Assembly (NCBI RefSeq): GCF_900115805.1 | Contig: NZ_FOXU01000005.1 | Span: 186,001 to 250,000, forward strand | Direction of reading: 5' to 3' | Source: Psychrobacillus psychrotolerans | Lineage (GTDB): Bacteria > Bacillota > Bacilli > Bacillales_A > Planococcaceae | Length of the DNA stretch: 64,000 nt | In this document: positions 24,916 to 33,247 of the stretch, piece after piece | Position numbering within the stretch: the first letter of the stretch is position 1 | Layout of the letters: every line of letters starts with the position of its first letter | Program-made: the position numbers and the translations under genes | Notes under the pieces: generated by a model | The model's database searches: none | Told to the model about the DNA's origin: nothing | What the model saw: only the letters and a program-made list of their open reading frames with translations

Positions 24916-25833
24916 ATGAAGAAATTATTATTGCCATTCATTACAGCAATGTTATTAATAGGTATGGTTATTGCGCCTACTTATTCATTAGCAGACTCAG
25001 ATGGCTCCACTGAAGAAGAAGTTGTAAATGAAAAATTTGGTGCACCTATCATCGTATATGGTGGAAATTTAACTGCTGAGCAAAAAGACAGTGTAAAAAA
25101 GAGCTTAAAAATAACGGATAAATCAGATGTTCAAGAAATAGAGGTAACTGGCAAAGATTTAGCAACATATTTACAAGACGGAGATGCATCTGCAAGAATG
25201 TTCTCTTCTGCTAAGATCACTCGAAAAGACGCTGGTAAAGGTCTAGTGATAAGCATAGTTACACCGGATAATATTACTGAAGTAACATCCGAGATGTATG
25301 CAAATGCAATGCTAACTGCGGGCATTAAGGACGCAGTAGTAGAAATTGCTGCACCTAAGCCTGTAACGGGTCATTCAGCACTAGTAGGGATATATAAAGC
25401 CTATGAGGTTTCGGGGGAAGAACTTGATCCCGAACGTACAGATGTGGCCAATGACGAACTATCTATTGCTACTAATCTAGCAAAAGATGCAGGTATTGAT
25501 GAGGCAAAAGTGAGCGAGTTACTAACAGAGATTAAAAAGCAAATTGCAGAACAAAATCCAGTTTCTCGTGAAGAGGTGGAAAAAATTGTTTCGGAGCAAT
25601 TAGCTAATCTAAAAATTGAGCTTTCGGAAAAGGATCGTCAGCTGTTGATCGATTTAATGGACCGTATTCGTCAATTAGATATCGATTTCAGTCAATGGTC
25701 AGATCAACTGAATGATTTAAGTAAAACAATTGAAGACAAGATTGGAAAAATAGTCGATAATGAAGGATTTTGGGAAGGTGTCAAAAACTTCTTTACGAAT
25801 CTAATAGATTCGATTCGTTCTATTTTTAACTAA
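24916..25833 (+). CDS. ypuA: Secreted DUF1002 protein (YpuA-like)
   Basis: A 305-residue exported protein. It has a signal peptide (KKLLLPFITAMLLIGMVIAPTYSLA, cut near residue 25), then the DUF1002 body containing NLTAEQKDSVKKSLKI, SSAKITRKDAGKGLVISIVTP and the VVEIAAPKPVTGHSALVGIYKAYE core, and a helical C-terminal third of ~100 residues. B. subtilis YpuA is the named homologue; its function is unclear and related to the cell envelope. The ATG at 24916 is preferred over an upstream in-frame start because the signal peptide begins there. Confidence 0.85.
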   Translation: MKKLLLPFITAMLLIGMVIAPTYSLADSDGSTEEEVVNEKFGAPIIVYGGNLTAEQKDSVKKSLKITDKSDVQEIEVTGKDLATYLQDGDASARMFSSAKITRKDAGKGLVISIVTPDNITEVTSEMYANAMLTAGIKDAVVEIAAPKPVTGHSALVGIYKAYEVSGEELDPERTDVANDELSIATNLAKDAGIDEAKVSELLTEIKKQIAEQNPVSREEVEKIVSEQLANLKIELSEKDRQLLIDLMDRIRQLDIDFSQWSDQLNDLSKTIEDKIGKIVDNEGFWEGVKNFFTNLIDSIRSIFN

Positions 25834-25850
25834 TGTATGAGCCCTCCTTC

Positions 25851-25876
25851 TTAAATAGATAGGAGGGCGTTGTTTT
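25851..25876 (+). terminator. Terminator after ypuA-like gene
   Basis: Stem GCCCTCCT / AGGAGGGC with T-rich tail. Confidence 0.8.
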
Positions 25877-25956
25877 GTTCAAAATTTATATTTTAAGAAA
25901 ATGCACCAATACTTATGTGGTTTTATATACAATTGCAGATTATATAAAGTGGATCT

Positions 25957-26032
25957 AGTTGATTGGAGGGAAGAGCGGTGACTGCAGTGGGAACAGCGCG
26001 AGCTGAAGACCCTGGACTGAGTTTCTTAAAGC
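25957..26032. repeat. Fragment of a dispersed Bacillaceae intergenic repeat
   Basis: The block begins GTTGATTGGAGGGAAGAGCG and contains GGGAACAGCGCGAGCTGAAG and ACCCTGGACTGAG, GC-rich against an AT-rich background. I recognise this as the common GATTGGAGCGAAG...GGGAACAGCGCGAGCTGAAGACCC intergenic repeat of Bacillus relatives. There is no ORF in it. It fills the space between ypuA and the dioxygenase gene. Confidence 0.5.
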
Positions 26033-26123
26033 CTTGTTTCTTTATTTGCACAAAATACAAGGATTTGTTATTATGGAAGTAATATATCTCGACTTCAAGA
26101 TAAAATAATGAGGAGGTAAAGAA

Positions 26124-27092
26124 ATGAAATTAGCAGGTATCCACCATGTCTCAGCAATTACTGCAGACGCTGATAAAAATCATGACTTTTATACAAGAAT
26201 ATTAGGAATGCGATTAGTGAAGAAAAGTGTAAATCAGGATAATCCTTCTTCTTATCATTTGTTTTATGCAGATGCTGTAGGTACTCCAGGAACAGACATG
26301 ACTTACTTTGACATACCCAATGCAGGAAGAACATATCCTGGTGTATCTAGTATTAGCAATACAAGTTTCCGGGTCAAAAATGAGCAAGCTCTACATTTTT
26401 GGAAAAGTAGATTTGAAAAATTTAATGTACCACATGATTCTATTATAGAAAGGTTTGGTCGTAAAACACTTTACTTTGAAGATTTTGAAGGGGCAAGACT
26501 TATGATAGTGGTCGACAACGGGGCTGGAATACCTTATGGCGAAGCATGGGTTAGAGAGGAGATTTCAGCGGACAATGCAATTGTTGGTTTAGGTCCCGTA
26601 AAGCTTACAGTTCGAAAATTAGCACCTACTGAAAAGGTCTTAACAGAAATACTTGGATTTGAGTTAGCTGGTTCCTACCCATCGGAGGTACTGGACATGC
26701 CAGATATTCAAGTTTATACGACGGGAAAAGGCGGTCCAGGTGGAGAAGTTCATATCGAGACACGCACAGATTTACCAATGGAGCGACCTGGAAGGGGTAG
26801 TGTACATCATGTAGCATTCCGAATTCCTTCAATGGAAGATTACCCAAAATGGGAGGAGCGCTTACGTGAAAATGGCTTTACCACTTCTGGTTTAGTAGAC
26901 CGATACTATTTCAAGGCAATCTATTTCAGAGAACCAAATGGCATTCTATTTGAATTATCTACCGATGAGCCAGGATTCGATACGGATGAACAAATGGATA
27001 GCTTGGGAGAACGATTAGCACTACCGCCTTTTCTAGAAATGAGAAGAGTGGAAATTGAAGCGAAGTTGCGTCCGTTGTCAATCAATAAATAA
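26124..27092 (+). CDS. Ring-cleaving dioxygenase, vicinal-oxygen-chelate fold (MhqO/MhqA type)
   Basis: A 322-residue double-glyoxalase-fold protein. The N-terminal module (MKLAGIHHVSAITADADKNHDFYTRILG) and the C-terminal module (GSVHHVAFRIPSMEDYPKWEERLRENG, then YFREPNGILFELSTDEPGF) supply the His/His/Glu metal ligands. The family includes B. subtilis MhqA/MhqO/MhqE, dioxygenases induced by hydroquinones and thought to open their rings. The ATG at 26124 follows AGGAGGT. A small GNAT gene follows at 34 bases, probably co-transcribed. Confidence 0.88.
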   Translation: MKLAGIHHVSAITADADKNHDFYTRILGMRLVKKSVNQDNPSSYHLFYADAVGTPGTDMTYFDIPNAGRTYPGVSSISNTSFRVKNEQALHFWKSRFEKFNVPHDSIIERFGRKTLYFEDFEGARLMIVVDNGAGIPYGEAWVREEISADNAIVGLGPVKLTVRKLAPTEKVLTEILGFELAGSYPSEVLDMPDIQVYTTGKGGPGGEVHIETRTDLPMERPGRGSVHHVAFRIPSMEDYPKWEERLRENGFTTSGLVDRYYFKAIYFREPNGILFELSTDEPGFDTDEQMDSLGERLALPPFLEMRRVEIEAKLRPLSINK

Positions 27093-27125
27093 ATGTGCTA
27101 AAATTCAGAAAAGGAGTGGTTATTG

Positions 27126-27407
27126 ATGGAATTTGAATTTAAAGAATTAGGAAACGATGTATATGCGTTTCAATATATACAAGGCGGGGAAAGATTAGGC
27201 GAAATTACTTGGACGTTACTTGGAGATGTCATGGTGATGGATCACACATATGTATCGGATCAACTGAGAGGACAAGGGGTTGCCAAAAAGTTATTAGATA
27301 GCGCTGCTTCTTATGCAAGAGAGCAGGAGCTAAAGATGGAGCCGGTTTGCTCATACGTAGTGGCAGCCTTCTCAAAGTCTAACGAATATGATGATGTAAA
27401 AGCATAA
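27126..27407 (+). CDS. Small GNAT-like N-acetyltransferase (YjdJ type)
   Basis: A 93-residue protein of the short Gcn5-related family: GGERLGEITWTLLGDVMVMDHTYVSDQLRGQGVAKKLLDSAASYAREQELKMEPVCSYV, including the RGQGVAKKL acetyl-CoA loop and a conserved Cys. This short type lacks the N-terminal half of ordinary GNATs. ATG 27126 is chosen with GGAG nine bases upstream; a TTG immediately before it is possible. Substrate unknown. Confidence 0.85.
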   Translation: MEFEFKELGNDVYAFQYIQGGERLGEITWTLLGDVMVMDHTYVSDQLRGQGVAKKLLDSAASYAREQELKMEPVCSYVVAAFSKSNEYDDVKA

Positions 27408-27430
27408 AAGAAATTTGTATACTTCATAAC

Positions 27431-27472
27431 AAAAAGGCAATCCGCTTCTATTTAGAAATGGATTGCCTTTTT
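27431..27472. terminator. Bidirectional terminator
   Basis: Stem AAAAAGGCAATCC / GGATTGCCTTTTT (27431-27443 with 27460-27472) between the GNAT gene and the convergent 32-aa gene. Confidence 0.88.
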
Positions 27473-27484
27473 ATAATAGCATTA

Positions 27485-27583
27485 TTAAATTTGTGTGAAA
27501 AACACTAAAATTCCTGTTAATACCGATGCACCTGCTAACGTATAAAGGAAATCTGCTTGGTTAAAAATTATCTCTTTTTCCAT
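27485..27583 (-). CDS. Small membrane peptide (32 aa), sigma-B-type promoter
   Basis: A 32-codon frame starting MEKEIIFNQADFLYTLAG and ending in one hydrophobic membrane segment (ASVLTGILVFFTQI). GAGAGGGTGG lies at good spacing before the ATG at 27583, and the frame ends just before a terminator. Upstream on the minus strand is GTTTAA-N14-GGGTAA. The combination of ribosome site, promoter and terminator is stronger than expected for a chance frame. I do not recognise a family. Confidence 0.65.
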   Translation of the reverse strand: MEKEIIFNQADFLYTLAGASVLTGILVFFTQI

Positions 27584-27620
27584 AAATTCCACCCTCTCTT
27601 TTTATGTTGATAGTTAAATA

Positions 27621-27646
27621 TTACCCTGGTTTATAAATGTTTAAAC
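27621..27646 (-). promoter_or_regulatory. Sigma-B-type promoter of the 32-aa peptide gene
   Basis: Reading the minus strand: GTTTAA (complement 27641-27646), 14-base spacer, GGGTAA (complement 27621-27626); 11 of 12 bases match GTTTAA/GGGTAT. Confidence 0.6.
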
Positions 27647-27749
27647 AGGTTTAAATTATTTTATGAAGGGGATTTTAAAATTATACGAAACCTTTTCAAC
27701 TATTAATCGTAGAATGATAAGAAGTGTAAAAATGAAGGGACTGAATTCT

Positions 27750-28217
27750 ATGTCACGTACAGGAGAAATGGTATTAAGTGTTATTAGTGCAATTATGACA
27801 TTACTTAGTATTATTTTAGTAACAGTTTTAGTGGTAAGTGGAAGCAGCATATTGAAAGATGAAGAATTTAAAAAAGAATTTGAGAATACGATTTCGAATG
27901 AGCCTACATTTACGGAAACTGACCAACAATTGATAAATGATAATATGAGTTTAGCAATCGATGCATTTAGCATATTTGGTTGGGTATTTATAATTATTCT
28001 TGTCATTAGTCTAATCCTAAATATTATCGGAATCATGTCTATTTCCAAAAATAAAAACCCGAAGTTAGCAGGAATTATGTTCATCCTTGCAGGTCTTTTT
28101 GCTGGTGTAATATCGCTAACATCAATTCTATTGTATATTGCGGCTATCATGTGTTTCGTTCGCAAACCACCAGTTCAAATACAAGAGGAATACTATACAA
28201 CTGAAAAGTCACTTTAA
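27750..28217 (+). CDS. DUF4064 four-helix membrane protein
   Basis: A 155-residue protein with a first membrane segment at the N-terminus (MVLSVISAIMTLLSIILVTVLVV), a polar extracytoplasmic loop (about residues 45-80) and three closely spaced segments (FSIFGWVFIIILVISLILNIIGI, LAGIMFILAGLFAGVISL, LLYIAAIMCFVRKP). This pattern is DUF4064. Function unknown. ATG 27750 follows GAAGGGA; an upstream in-frame ATG lacks a ribosome site. Confidence 0.78.
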   Translation: MSRTGEMVLSVISAIMTLLSIILVTVLVVSGSSILKDEEFKKEFENTISNEPTFTETDQQLINDNMSLAIDAFSIFGWVFIIILVISLILNIIGIMSISKNKNPKLAGIMFILAGLFAGVISLTSILLYIAAIMCFVRKPPVQIQEEYYTTEKSL

Positions 28218-28223
28218 CAAACA

Positions 28224-28252
28224 AAAACACCGACCTATAAGGCCGGTGTTTT
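28224..28252. terminator. Bidirectional terminator
   Basis: Stem AAAACACCG / CGGTGTTTT between the DUF4064 gene and the convergent GNAT gene; it overlaps the GNAT stop region. Confidence 0.75.
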
Positions 28253-28726
28253 CAATAGATATACGTATTTAGCAGTAGATAAAGGGTGACCCTCAAAATA
28301 TTCATCGAATTCTTCTAAACATTCGAAGCCGAAGTTTTCATAGAATTGACGGGCATTATCATTTAAGCTTTCCACGTAAACAAATAATTGTCGTCCAGCT
28401 GGCATTTGGTTTAGCCCAGCTAATAATAGTTTTTTTCCATATCCACTTTGTTTATATTCAGGTAACACATAAATAGCAGTTAGTTCTGCATCTCCATCTT
28501 CGTCGGTATAAGTAAAGTTAGCGAAACCGATGGGATTGCCTTCATATTCAGCGATTAAGAAGATAGTTTTCTCTATTCTCTTCACAATCATCATAGGGGA
28601 ATAAGCCTTTTCTAGAAAAAGAGTTTGTATGTCATCAGGTATAATATTCTTGTATGTATCGTTCCAACTGACCTTTGCGATCTGTTGAATTACTTGAATG
28701 TCATCTAACGTAGTCGCTCTAATCAT
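28235..28726 (-). CDS. GNAT family N-acetyltransferase
   Basis: A 163-residue single-domain GNAT: MIRATTLDDIQVIQQIAKVSWNDTY at the start, LTAIYVLPEYKQSGYGKKLL as the acetyl-CoA pyrophosphate loop (Q/RxxGxG/A type), and the closing NARQFYENFGFE motif. The substrate is unknown; this subfamily includes many small-molecule acetyltransferases. The ATG at 28726 follows AGAGGTGAT. Monocistronic. Confidence 0.88.
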   Translation of the reverse strand: MIRATTLDDIQVIQQIAKVSWNDTYKNIIPDDIQTLFLEKAYSPMMIVKRIEKTIFLIAEYEGNPIGFANFTYTDEDGDAELTAIYVLPEYKQSGYGKKLLLAGLNQMPAGRQLFVYVESLNDNARQFYENFGFECLEEFDEYFEGHPLSTAKYVYLLKTPAL

Positions 28727-28884
28727 TTGAAATCACCTCTAGATTCTTTTTGTAATCATAACAAAAATAACTATAATCTTCTACATATATATACAATTAA
28801 AATCATTTAGATATCAAACTGTAATATAAGATGTGTAATGAAGCATTAAAATCATATACCTCTAAAGAATTAGTTTGTTAAGGT

Positions 28885-28908
28885 GTTAACTTATTTAATA
28901 GTGGGTAT
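28885..28908 (+). promoter_or_regulatory. Candidate sigma-B-type promoter
   Basis: GTTAAC (28885-28890), 12 bases, GGGTAT (28903-28908): the -10 is exact and the -35 imperfect against GTTTAA. It lies 37 bases before the small YtxH-like/GYAY protein gene. Confidence 0.45.
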
Positions 28909-28944
28909 ATACATTATATATAGAAAACCTTGGAGGTAATTAGG

Positions 28945-29283
28945 ATGGCAAAAAACAAATCACTATTATTGGCAGGATTAGCGGCAGGAGCGTATGCATA
29001 TTTCAGTAAGAAAGAAAATCGTGAGAAAGCAGTAGTGGCTTTTAATAATACAAAATCTAAAGTGAATGCTTACATAGACTCACAAAAACATCAAAGATCC
29101 GATTTAACGGCAGCGGGACATCCAGATCCTTACGATACATCAGATAATAATATGGTCGATGAAGGAGCTCTTACAAGCGTCCAGTACTATAATGATGAAG
29201 TTCAGGACAACCAGAAGAAAGACGATACAAATAAGCAAGACGGAGAAAAGAAGTCTAATCCTAATGACCAAATAACTTTATAA
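28945..29283 (+). CDS. Small membrane-associated hydrophilic protein, likely general-stress
   Basis: A 112-residue protein with a short N-terminal hydrophobic segment (LLLAGLAAGAYAYFSKKENREK) and a long charged, Lys/Asp/Asn-rich tail (QDNQKKDDTNKQDGEKK) predicted to be disordered. The SLLLAGLAAGAYAYF start recalls YtxH-like stress proteins, but I cannot assign the family. The ATG at 28945 follows TGGAGGT. A sigma-B-like promoter lies upstream and a strong terminator downstream. Confidence 0.75.
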   Translation: MAKNKSLLLAGLAAGAYAYFSKKENREKAVVAFNNTKSKVNAYIDSQKHQRSDLTAAGHPDPYDTSDNNMVDEGALTSVQYYNDEVQDNQKKDDTNKQDGEKKSNPNDQITL

Positions 29284-29287
29284 TCTT

Positions 29288-29329
29288 AATAGGACAGGAA
29301 TGTGTCAAAAACCACATTCCTGTCCTATT
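29288..29329. terminator. Strong bidirectional terminator
   Basis: A perfect 17-bp stem (AATAGGACAGGAATGTG at 29288-29304 with its complement at 29313-29329) and an 8-base loop. The right arm touches the stop codon of the convergent MFS gene. Confidence 0.9.
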
Positions 29330-30453
29330 TATTTTCTCCACGTAATGGTCAAGATAGACACTATTAACAATATGATTCCTGTCATAGTAAACCCGCTCGT
29401 AGCATCCAATTCTAGAAAGCCAGTGATACTCGATCCCACAACTACTCCTATAGAAAAGAAAGCATAGAAATAGCCATATGCTTTTCCTCTATAGGATTGC
29501 TCTGTTGAATCTATTAATAATGTGTTAATAGATGGGAAAAGAAATGCAAATCCTATTCCATATAACCCCATCCAAATATATAGTAAGTTCAGTGAATCTG
29601 TATGGCCAAGCAATAGCATACTTACTCCCATGATGCTCATGCCAAATGTAAGTGTATAGATGGGTTTTACTCGGTCAAATATTCGATTTATCGGAAGGAT
29701 AAACACTAAAATTGCGACAAAGCCGAAAGTACTTAGAAGAAATCCGCTTGTTTTAGTGTCAAATCCTAAATGCACTACTTTTAAAGGGAGCATATACGCT
29801 AATACCCCTTGCGAGAACATTAAGAAAAAAGCACCTGCAAATGACTTAATCACTCCACTTTTTTGGAAAATAGAGTGAACGGAATGGTGAGAGACATCCT
29901 GCTCTTTTCTTTCGATAGCTACTTTTCTTAACAAAACTAAAGACAGTATACTTAAAGCAAGCATAATAGAACCTGTCATTCCTAACACAAATACCTCATT
30001 TTTTTTGCTTGCGAGAATACCACTTGTAGCGGGACCAACAATTGCAGCAAGTCCAACAAATGCACCTGATAGTGCAACTCCTTTACCTCGTTTTTCATGC
30101 GAAGTCCTATTAGCTGAGTAGGTAAAAGCTGCAGGTACAATTAGTCCAGCTACTAAACCATGTATAAAACGTATTAGTAATAATCCAAACTGCTCGCTAG
30201 CAAATTGGTAAAGGAATAAGGAGAAACTCGTTGCAAATAAACCAGTGATGAGTATGTAATAGGGTCCTTTTCGATCAGTTAGAAATCCAGAAATAATATT
30301 ACCAAATGTATTCGAAAGAGAATACATCCCTACAACTAAACCAGTTATAAAAGGAGTGGCACCAAGAGATTCTGCAAAGGGGCTCATAATTGGTAGTTGA
30401 GAAAATAAGTCAAAAAATGAGATGAAGATAATAATATATATAAAAAAGTGCAA
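29329..30453 (-). CDS. MFS transporter (drug/H+ antiporter type)
   Basis: A 374-residue, 12-helix protein: the motif-A region GNIISGFLTDRKGPYYILI, RFIHGLVAGLIVPAAFTYSAN (motif C-like) and matching C-terminal half with LLIDSTEQSYRGKAYGY. It is slightly shorter than the usual ~390-400 residues, and the first helix begins almost at residue 1. The start is TTG 30453 with GAGGAG five bases upstream; no better start is available. It is divergent from the lipid kinase gene. Substrate unknown. Confidence 0.88.
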   Translation of the reverse strand: MHFFIYIIIFISFFDLFSQLPIMSPFAESLGATPFITGLVVGMYSLSNTFGNIISGFLTDRKGPYYILITGLFATSFSLFLYQFASEQFGLLLIRFIHGLVAGLIVPAAFTYSANRTSHEKRGKGVALSGAFVGLAAIVGPATSGILASKKNEVFVLGMTGSIMLALSILSLVLLRKVAIERKEQDVSHHSVHSIFQKSGVIKSFAGAFFLMFSQGVLAYMLPLKVVHLGFDTKTSGFLLSTFGFVAILVFILPINRIFDRVKPIYTLTFGMSIMGVSMLLLGHTDSLNLLYIWMGLYGIGFAFLFPSINTLLIDSTEQSYRGKAYGYFYAFFSIGVVVGSSITGFLELDATSGFTMTGIILLIVSILTITWRK

Positions 30454-30557
30454 TACTGCTCCTCTTTTCTATAGTAGCTTTTATTCTAGTATAAAGGTTT
30501 TAAATGTATCGATAAAGGGAATTTGGAACAAAACAAATCATGCAAGGGGGAAGTCTT

Positions 30558-31445
30558 ATGAAAGCAATGTTCATCTATAACCCATCTTCAGGAAAAGCGG
30601 ATGCCGAGCAATATAAAGAAACAACAGTTAATGTGTTAGAAGGTTTGGGGTATGAAGTGATTATTAAGGAAACGAGTAAACAAAATGATGCCACCATATT
30701 TGCCACCCAGGCGTGTGCTGAGAAAGTAGACTTTTTGTTAGCAATGGGTGGAGATGGGACGATAAATGAGGTTGTCAATGGTCTCGCTGAACAACCTAAC
30801 CGGCCTCTATTTTCATTTATTCCACTCGGTACTGTGAACGATTTTGCTCGTGCACTTGGCATTCCATTGGAGCCTGAGCTTGCTATTGAAGCTTTAAAAA
30901 TGACGAACACACGATTAGTGGATATTGGGCAAATTGGGGATAAATATTTTATGAATATAGTAGCTGTTGGTGAGATAGCTAGTCGTGTTGCGGATACTAC
31001 TGTTGAACAAAAAACAAAAATGGGTTCACTTGCTTATTTGCTAGAAGGAGCAAAAGCCGTTATTTCGAACGAAGAAATAGAAATGACAATAACGCATGAT
31101 CAAGGAATTTGGAAAGGGACACCTATGCTTATACTTGTGGCTTTAACGAATTCTGTAGGTGGATTTGAAAAATTGGTAAATGCAGCGGAAGTAAATGATG
31201 GAAAGTTACATATTTATATTATAAAACAAGCAGGATTGGCTTCTATAGCAAGAATGGGAGCAAAAGTCCTGTTGGGTACACTAGAGGAAGATACTGGAGT
31301 GGAAGTAATCGAATCTAGTAATGTATTAATCGAATCTGGAAATCCTCTATATTGTAATGTAGACGGGGATGAAGGAGATTGCACGCCACTGAACATTCAA
31401 ATATTACCTAAACATTTAAAAATGCTAGTCCCTCAAAAAAACTGA
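30558..31445 (+). CDS. Diacylglycerol/lipid kinase family protein (YegS/DgkB/BmrU type)
   Basis: A 295-residue soluble kinase: IYNPSSGKADAEQY, the nucleotide-binding GGDGTINEVVNGL, PLGTVNDFARALGIPL, and the C-terminal NVDGDEG motif. DgkB-type enzymes phosphorylate diacylglycerol at the membrane to recycle it into phospholipid; BmrU-type paralogues have less clear substrates. The usual GTANDFA is GTVNDFA here, a conservative change. ATG 30558 follows AAGGGGG. Confidence 0.9.
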   Translation: MKAMFIYNPSSGKADAEQYKETTVNVLEGLGYEVIIKETSKQNDATIFATQACAEKVDFLLAMGGDGTINEVVNGLAEQPNRPLFSFIPLGTVNDFARALGIPLEPELAIEALKMTNTRLVDIGQIGDKYFMNIVAVGEIASRVADTTVEQKTKMGSLAYLLEGAKAVISNEEIEMTITHDQGIWKGTPMLILVALTNSVGGFEKLVNAAEVNDGKLHIYIIKQAGLASIARMGAKVLLGTLEEDTGVEVIESSNVLIESGNPLYCNVDGDEGDCTPLNIQILPKHLKMLVPQKN

Positions 31446-31556
31446 GTCTAAAAGGTTGAAAAAATATATAATTTCCAGGATAATGATATAGACTAATACA
31501 ACATACCCAAAAGGTTATATAAACATTAAGACCTACTTAGGGAAAAAGAGGGAAAT

Positions 31557-32348
31557 ATGAAGACTGTAGAGAAGCAATTTTTAGATAATTTCTCTAAAAT
31601 ATACACTAGAGAAATAGGTACAACAACAAGAGTAGAAGGTTTAGATTCTTTCCTAGAATTAGAAGAACAGCTATTTCAAAAAATGTTTTCTTTTGAAGTA
31701 ACGGAAGCAAAAGAAATTCTAAGAAGCATGATAGATTTAATAATTGCTAGAACACGTAAGAATATGATCCAAAATGTAAAGTATTACTACATTCAGCTAG
31801 CGGCTATTATGGGAAGAAAACTAAATGAGAGTCAAGTTCCTACTGATAAAGTTAGCGCGTTTAACATTGCATGTGTAGAAACTATTGAGACGAAGATGAG
31901 TGATGCACAATTTTTATTATGTGCAGATGAGTTGGTTGAGTTTTTTGTGATGGTCATAACCGAAAGGAAAAAGCCATCATTTGGCCATCAAACGGTTAAC
32001 AAAGTAATCCTCTATATTAATGATGAAATAGAGACAAATTTAACGGTAGAGGATATTGCTAAAAGATTTGCTATAAGTACAAGTCATCTTTCTCGTATTT
32101 TTAGAGAGCACACAGGAGTGACGCTTGTAGAATACTTAAATGTTCGAAAAGTAGAGGAATGCCAATACTTTTTAAGAACAACAAATAAAGCTATTTCCGA
32201 TATTTCTAGTAGTTTTCACTTTTGCAATCAAAGCTATTTCACTCGCATATTCAAAAAGTATACCGGAATAACACCGAAGCAATACCGCGATAACCAGGAA
32301 TATCCTAGTTTTAAATATAATTTTCCTAATGAACAACAATCAGTTTAA
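31557..32348 (+). CDS. AraC family transcriptional regulator
   Basis: A 263-residue regulator. The C-terminal ~100 residues form the double helix-turn-helix of AraC proteins (LTVEDIAKRFAISTSHLSRIFREHTGVTLVEYL, then DISSSFHFCNQSYFTRIFKKYTGITPKQYR). The N-terminal ~150 residues are helical and carry no recognisable cupin ligand domain, resembling the helical sensor regions of two-component-like AraC proteins. No target gene is evident nearby. ATG 31557 follows AGAGGGAA. Confidence 0.9.
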   Translation: MKTVEKQFLDNFSKIYTREIGTTTRVEGLDSFLELEEQLFQKMFSFEVTEAKEILRSMIDLIIARTRKNMIQNVKYYYIQLAAIMGRKLNESQVPTDKVSAFNIACVETIETKMSDAQFLLCADELVEFFVMVITERKKPSFGHQTVNKVILYINDEIETNLTVEDIAKRFAISTSHLSRIFREHTGVTLVEYLNVRKVEECQYFLRTTNKAISDISSSFHFCNQSYFTRIFKKYTGITPKQYRDNQEYPSFKYNFPNEQQSV

Positions 32349-32426
32349 ATATTTTGGATTAAATTTGATAAATAGCTTCATAGTAAGGTATACTTCTTTA
32401 TAGTTTGATGAGTGAAGGTGAATAGA

Positions 32427-33194
32427 GTGAAAAAGAAGATTAGTTTATTTTCTATTCTTGTATTTGCAGCACTAGTGCTTAGTGGATGTTCTGGAGTAGA
32501 AAACAAAGAAGGTACTTTTTATAATATTTTTGTTCGACCTTTTGAATTTCTTATACATTTCTTTGGAGAAATGTTCAATGGTAGTTATGGACTGGCGATT
32601 ATCGCTATTACCGTACTTATCCGTCTTATTCTGATGCCTTTGATGCTTAAAAATTATAAAAATCAACAAGGCATGAAACAGAAAATGGATAAATTGAAAC
32701 CAGAAATGGACGATATCCAAAAGAGATTAAAGGAAACAAAAGATAAAGAACAGCAAATGGCTCTACAACAAGAAATGATGGGATTATACCGTAAGCATGG
32801 AGTAAATCCGCTGAACATGGGTTGTCTACCGATGATTATTCAGATGCCTATTGTAATGGGATTGTATTTTGCGATTCTCTATTCTGCGGATATTAAAGCG
32901 CATCCATTTTTATGGTTTAACTTAGGATCTCCTGATATTGCAATGACACTTATTGCTGGAGCGGTTTATTTCATTCAAGCAAAAGTTTCATTATGGACAG
33001 TACCTGAGCAGCAACAGAAACAAATGAAAATGATGATTTATATTTCGCCAATTATGATTATGTTTATTTCCTTCAGTTCTATGGCGGCACTTCCAGTTTA
33101 TTGGGCTGTCGGTGGACTATTGCTAATATTCCAAACATATTTGGGGCGTAAATTTTACTCGAATCATCCAGAAAAAGCAGAGGAATCTGTATAA
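32427..33194 (+). CDS. yidC: YidC/Oxa1 family membrane protein insertase (lipoprotein)
   Basis: A 255-residue insertase that places proteins into the cytoplasmic membrane, alone or with Sec. It has a lipoprotein signal with lipobox LSGCS (Cys about residue 22), then the five-helix Oxa1 core: YGLAIIAITVLIRLILMPL with the conserved groove Arg, a coiled cytoplasmic loop (MKQKMDKLKPEMDDIQKRL), and GCLPMIIQMPIVMGLYFAI. Isolated from rnpA/rpmH, so it is more likely a second paralogue (YqjG/MisCB-like). The start is GTG 32427 after GAAGGTGAA. A mifM-like leader was not found in the 78-base gap. Confidence 0.93.
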   Translation: MKKKISLFSILVFAALVLSGCSGVENKEGTFYNIFVRPFEFLIHFFGEMFNGSYGLAIIAITVLIRLILMPLMLKNYKNQQGMKQKMDKLKPEMDDIQKRLKETKDKEQQMALQQEMMGLYRKHGVNPLNMGCLPMIIQMPIVMGLYFAILYSADIKAHPFLWFNLGSPDIAMTLIAGAVYFIQAKVSLWTVPEQQQKQMKMMIYISPIMIMFISFSSMAALPVYWAVGGLLLIFQTYLGRKFYSNHPEKAEESV

Positions 33195-33198
33195 CACA

Positions 33199-33228
33199 AA
33201 AACGAAGCGATTGTTGCTTCGTTTTTTT
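33199..33228 (+). terminator. yidC terminator
   Basis: Stem AAAACGAAGC / GCTTCGTTTT (33199-33208, 33216-33225) and T7. The next small gene's ribosome site starts right after it. Confidence 0.88.
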
Positions 33229-33247
33229 CTTGAGAGGTAAGGTGTTT

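Noticed and set aside
32349-32426. MifM-like nascent-chain sensor before yidC
   Set aside because: Only 78 bases separate the AraC gene and yidC, with no suitable short frame.
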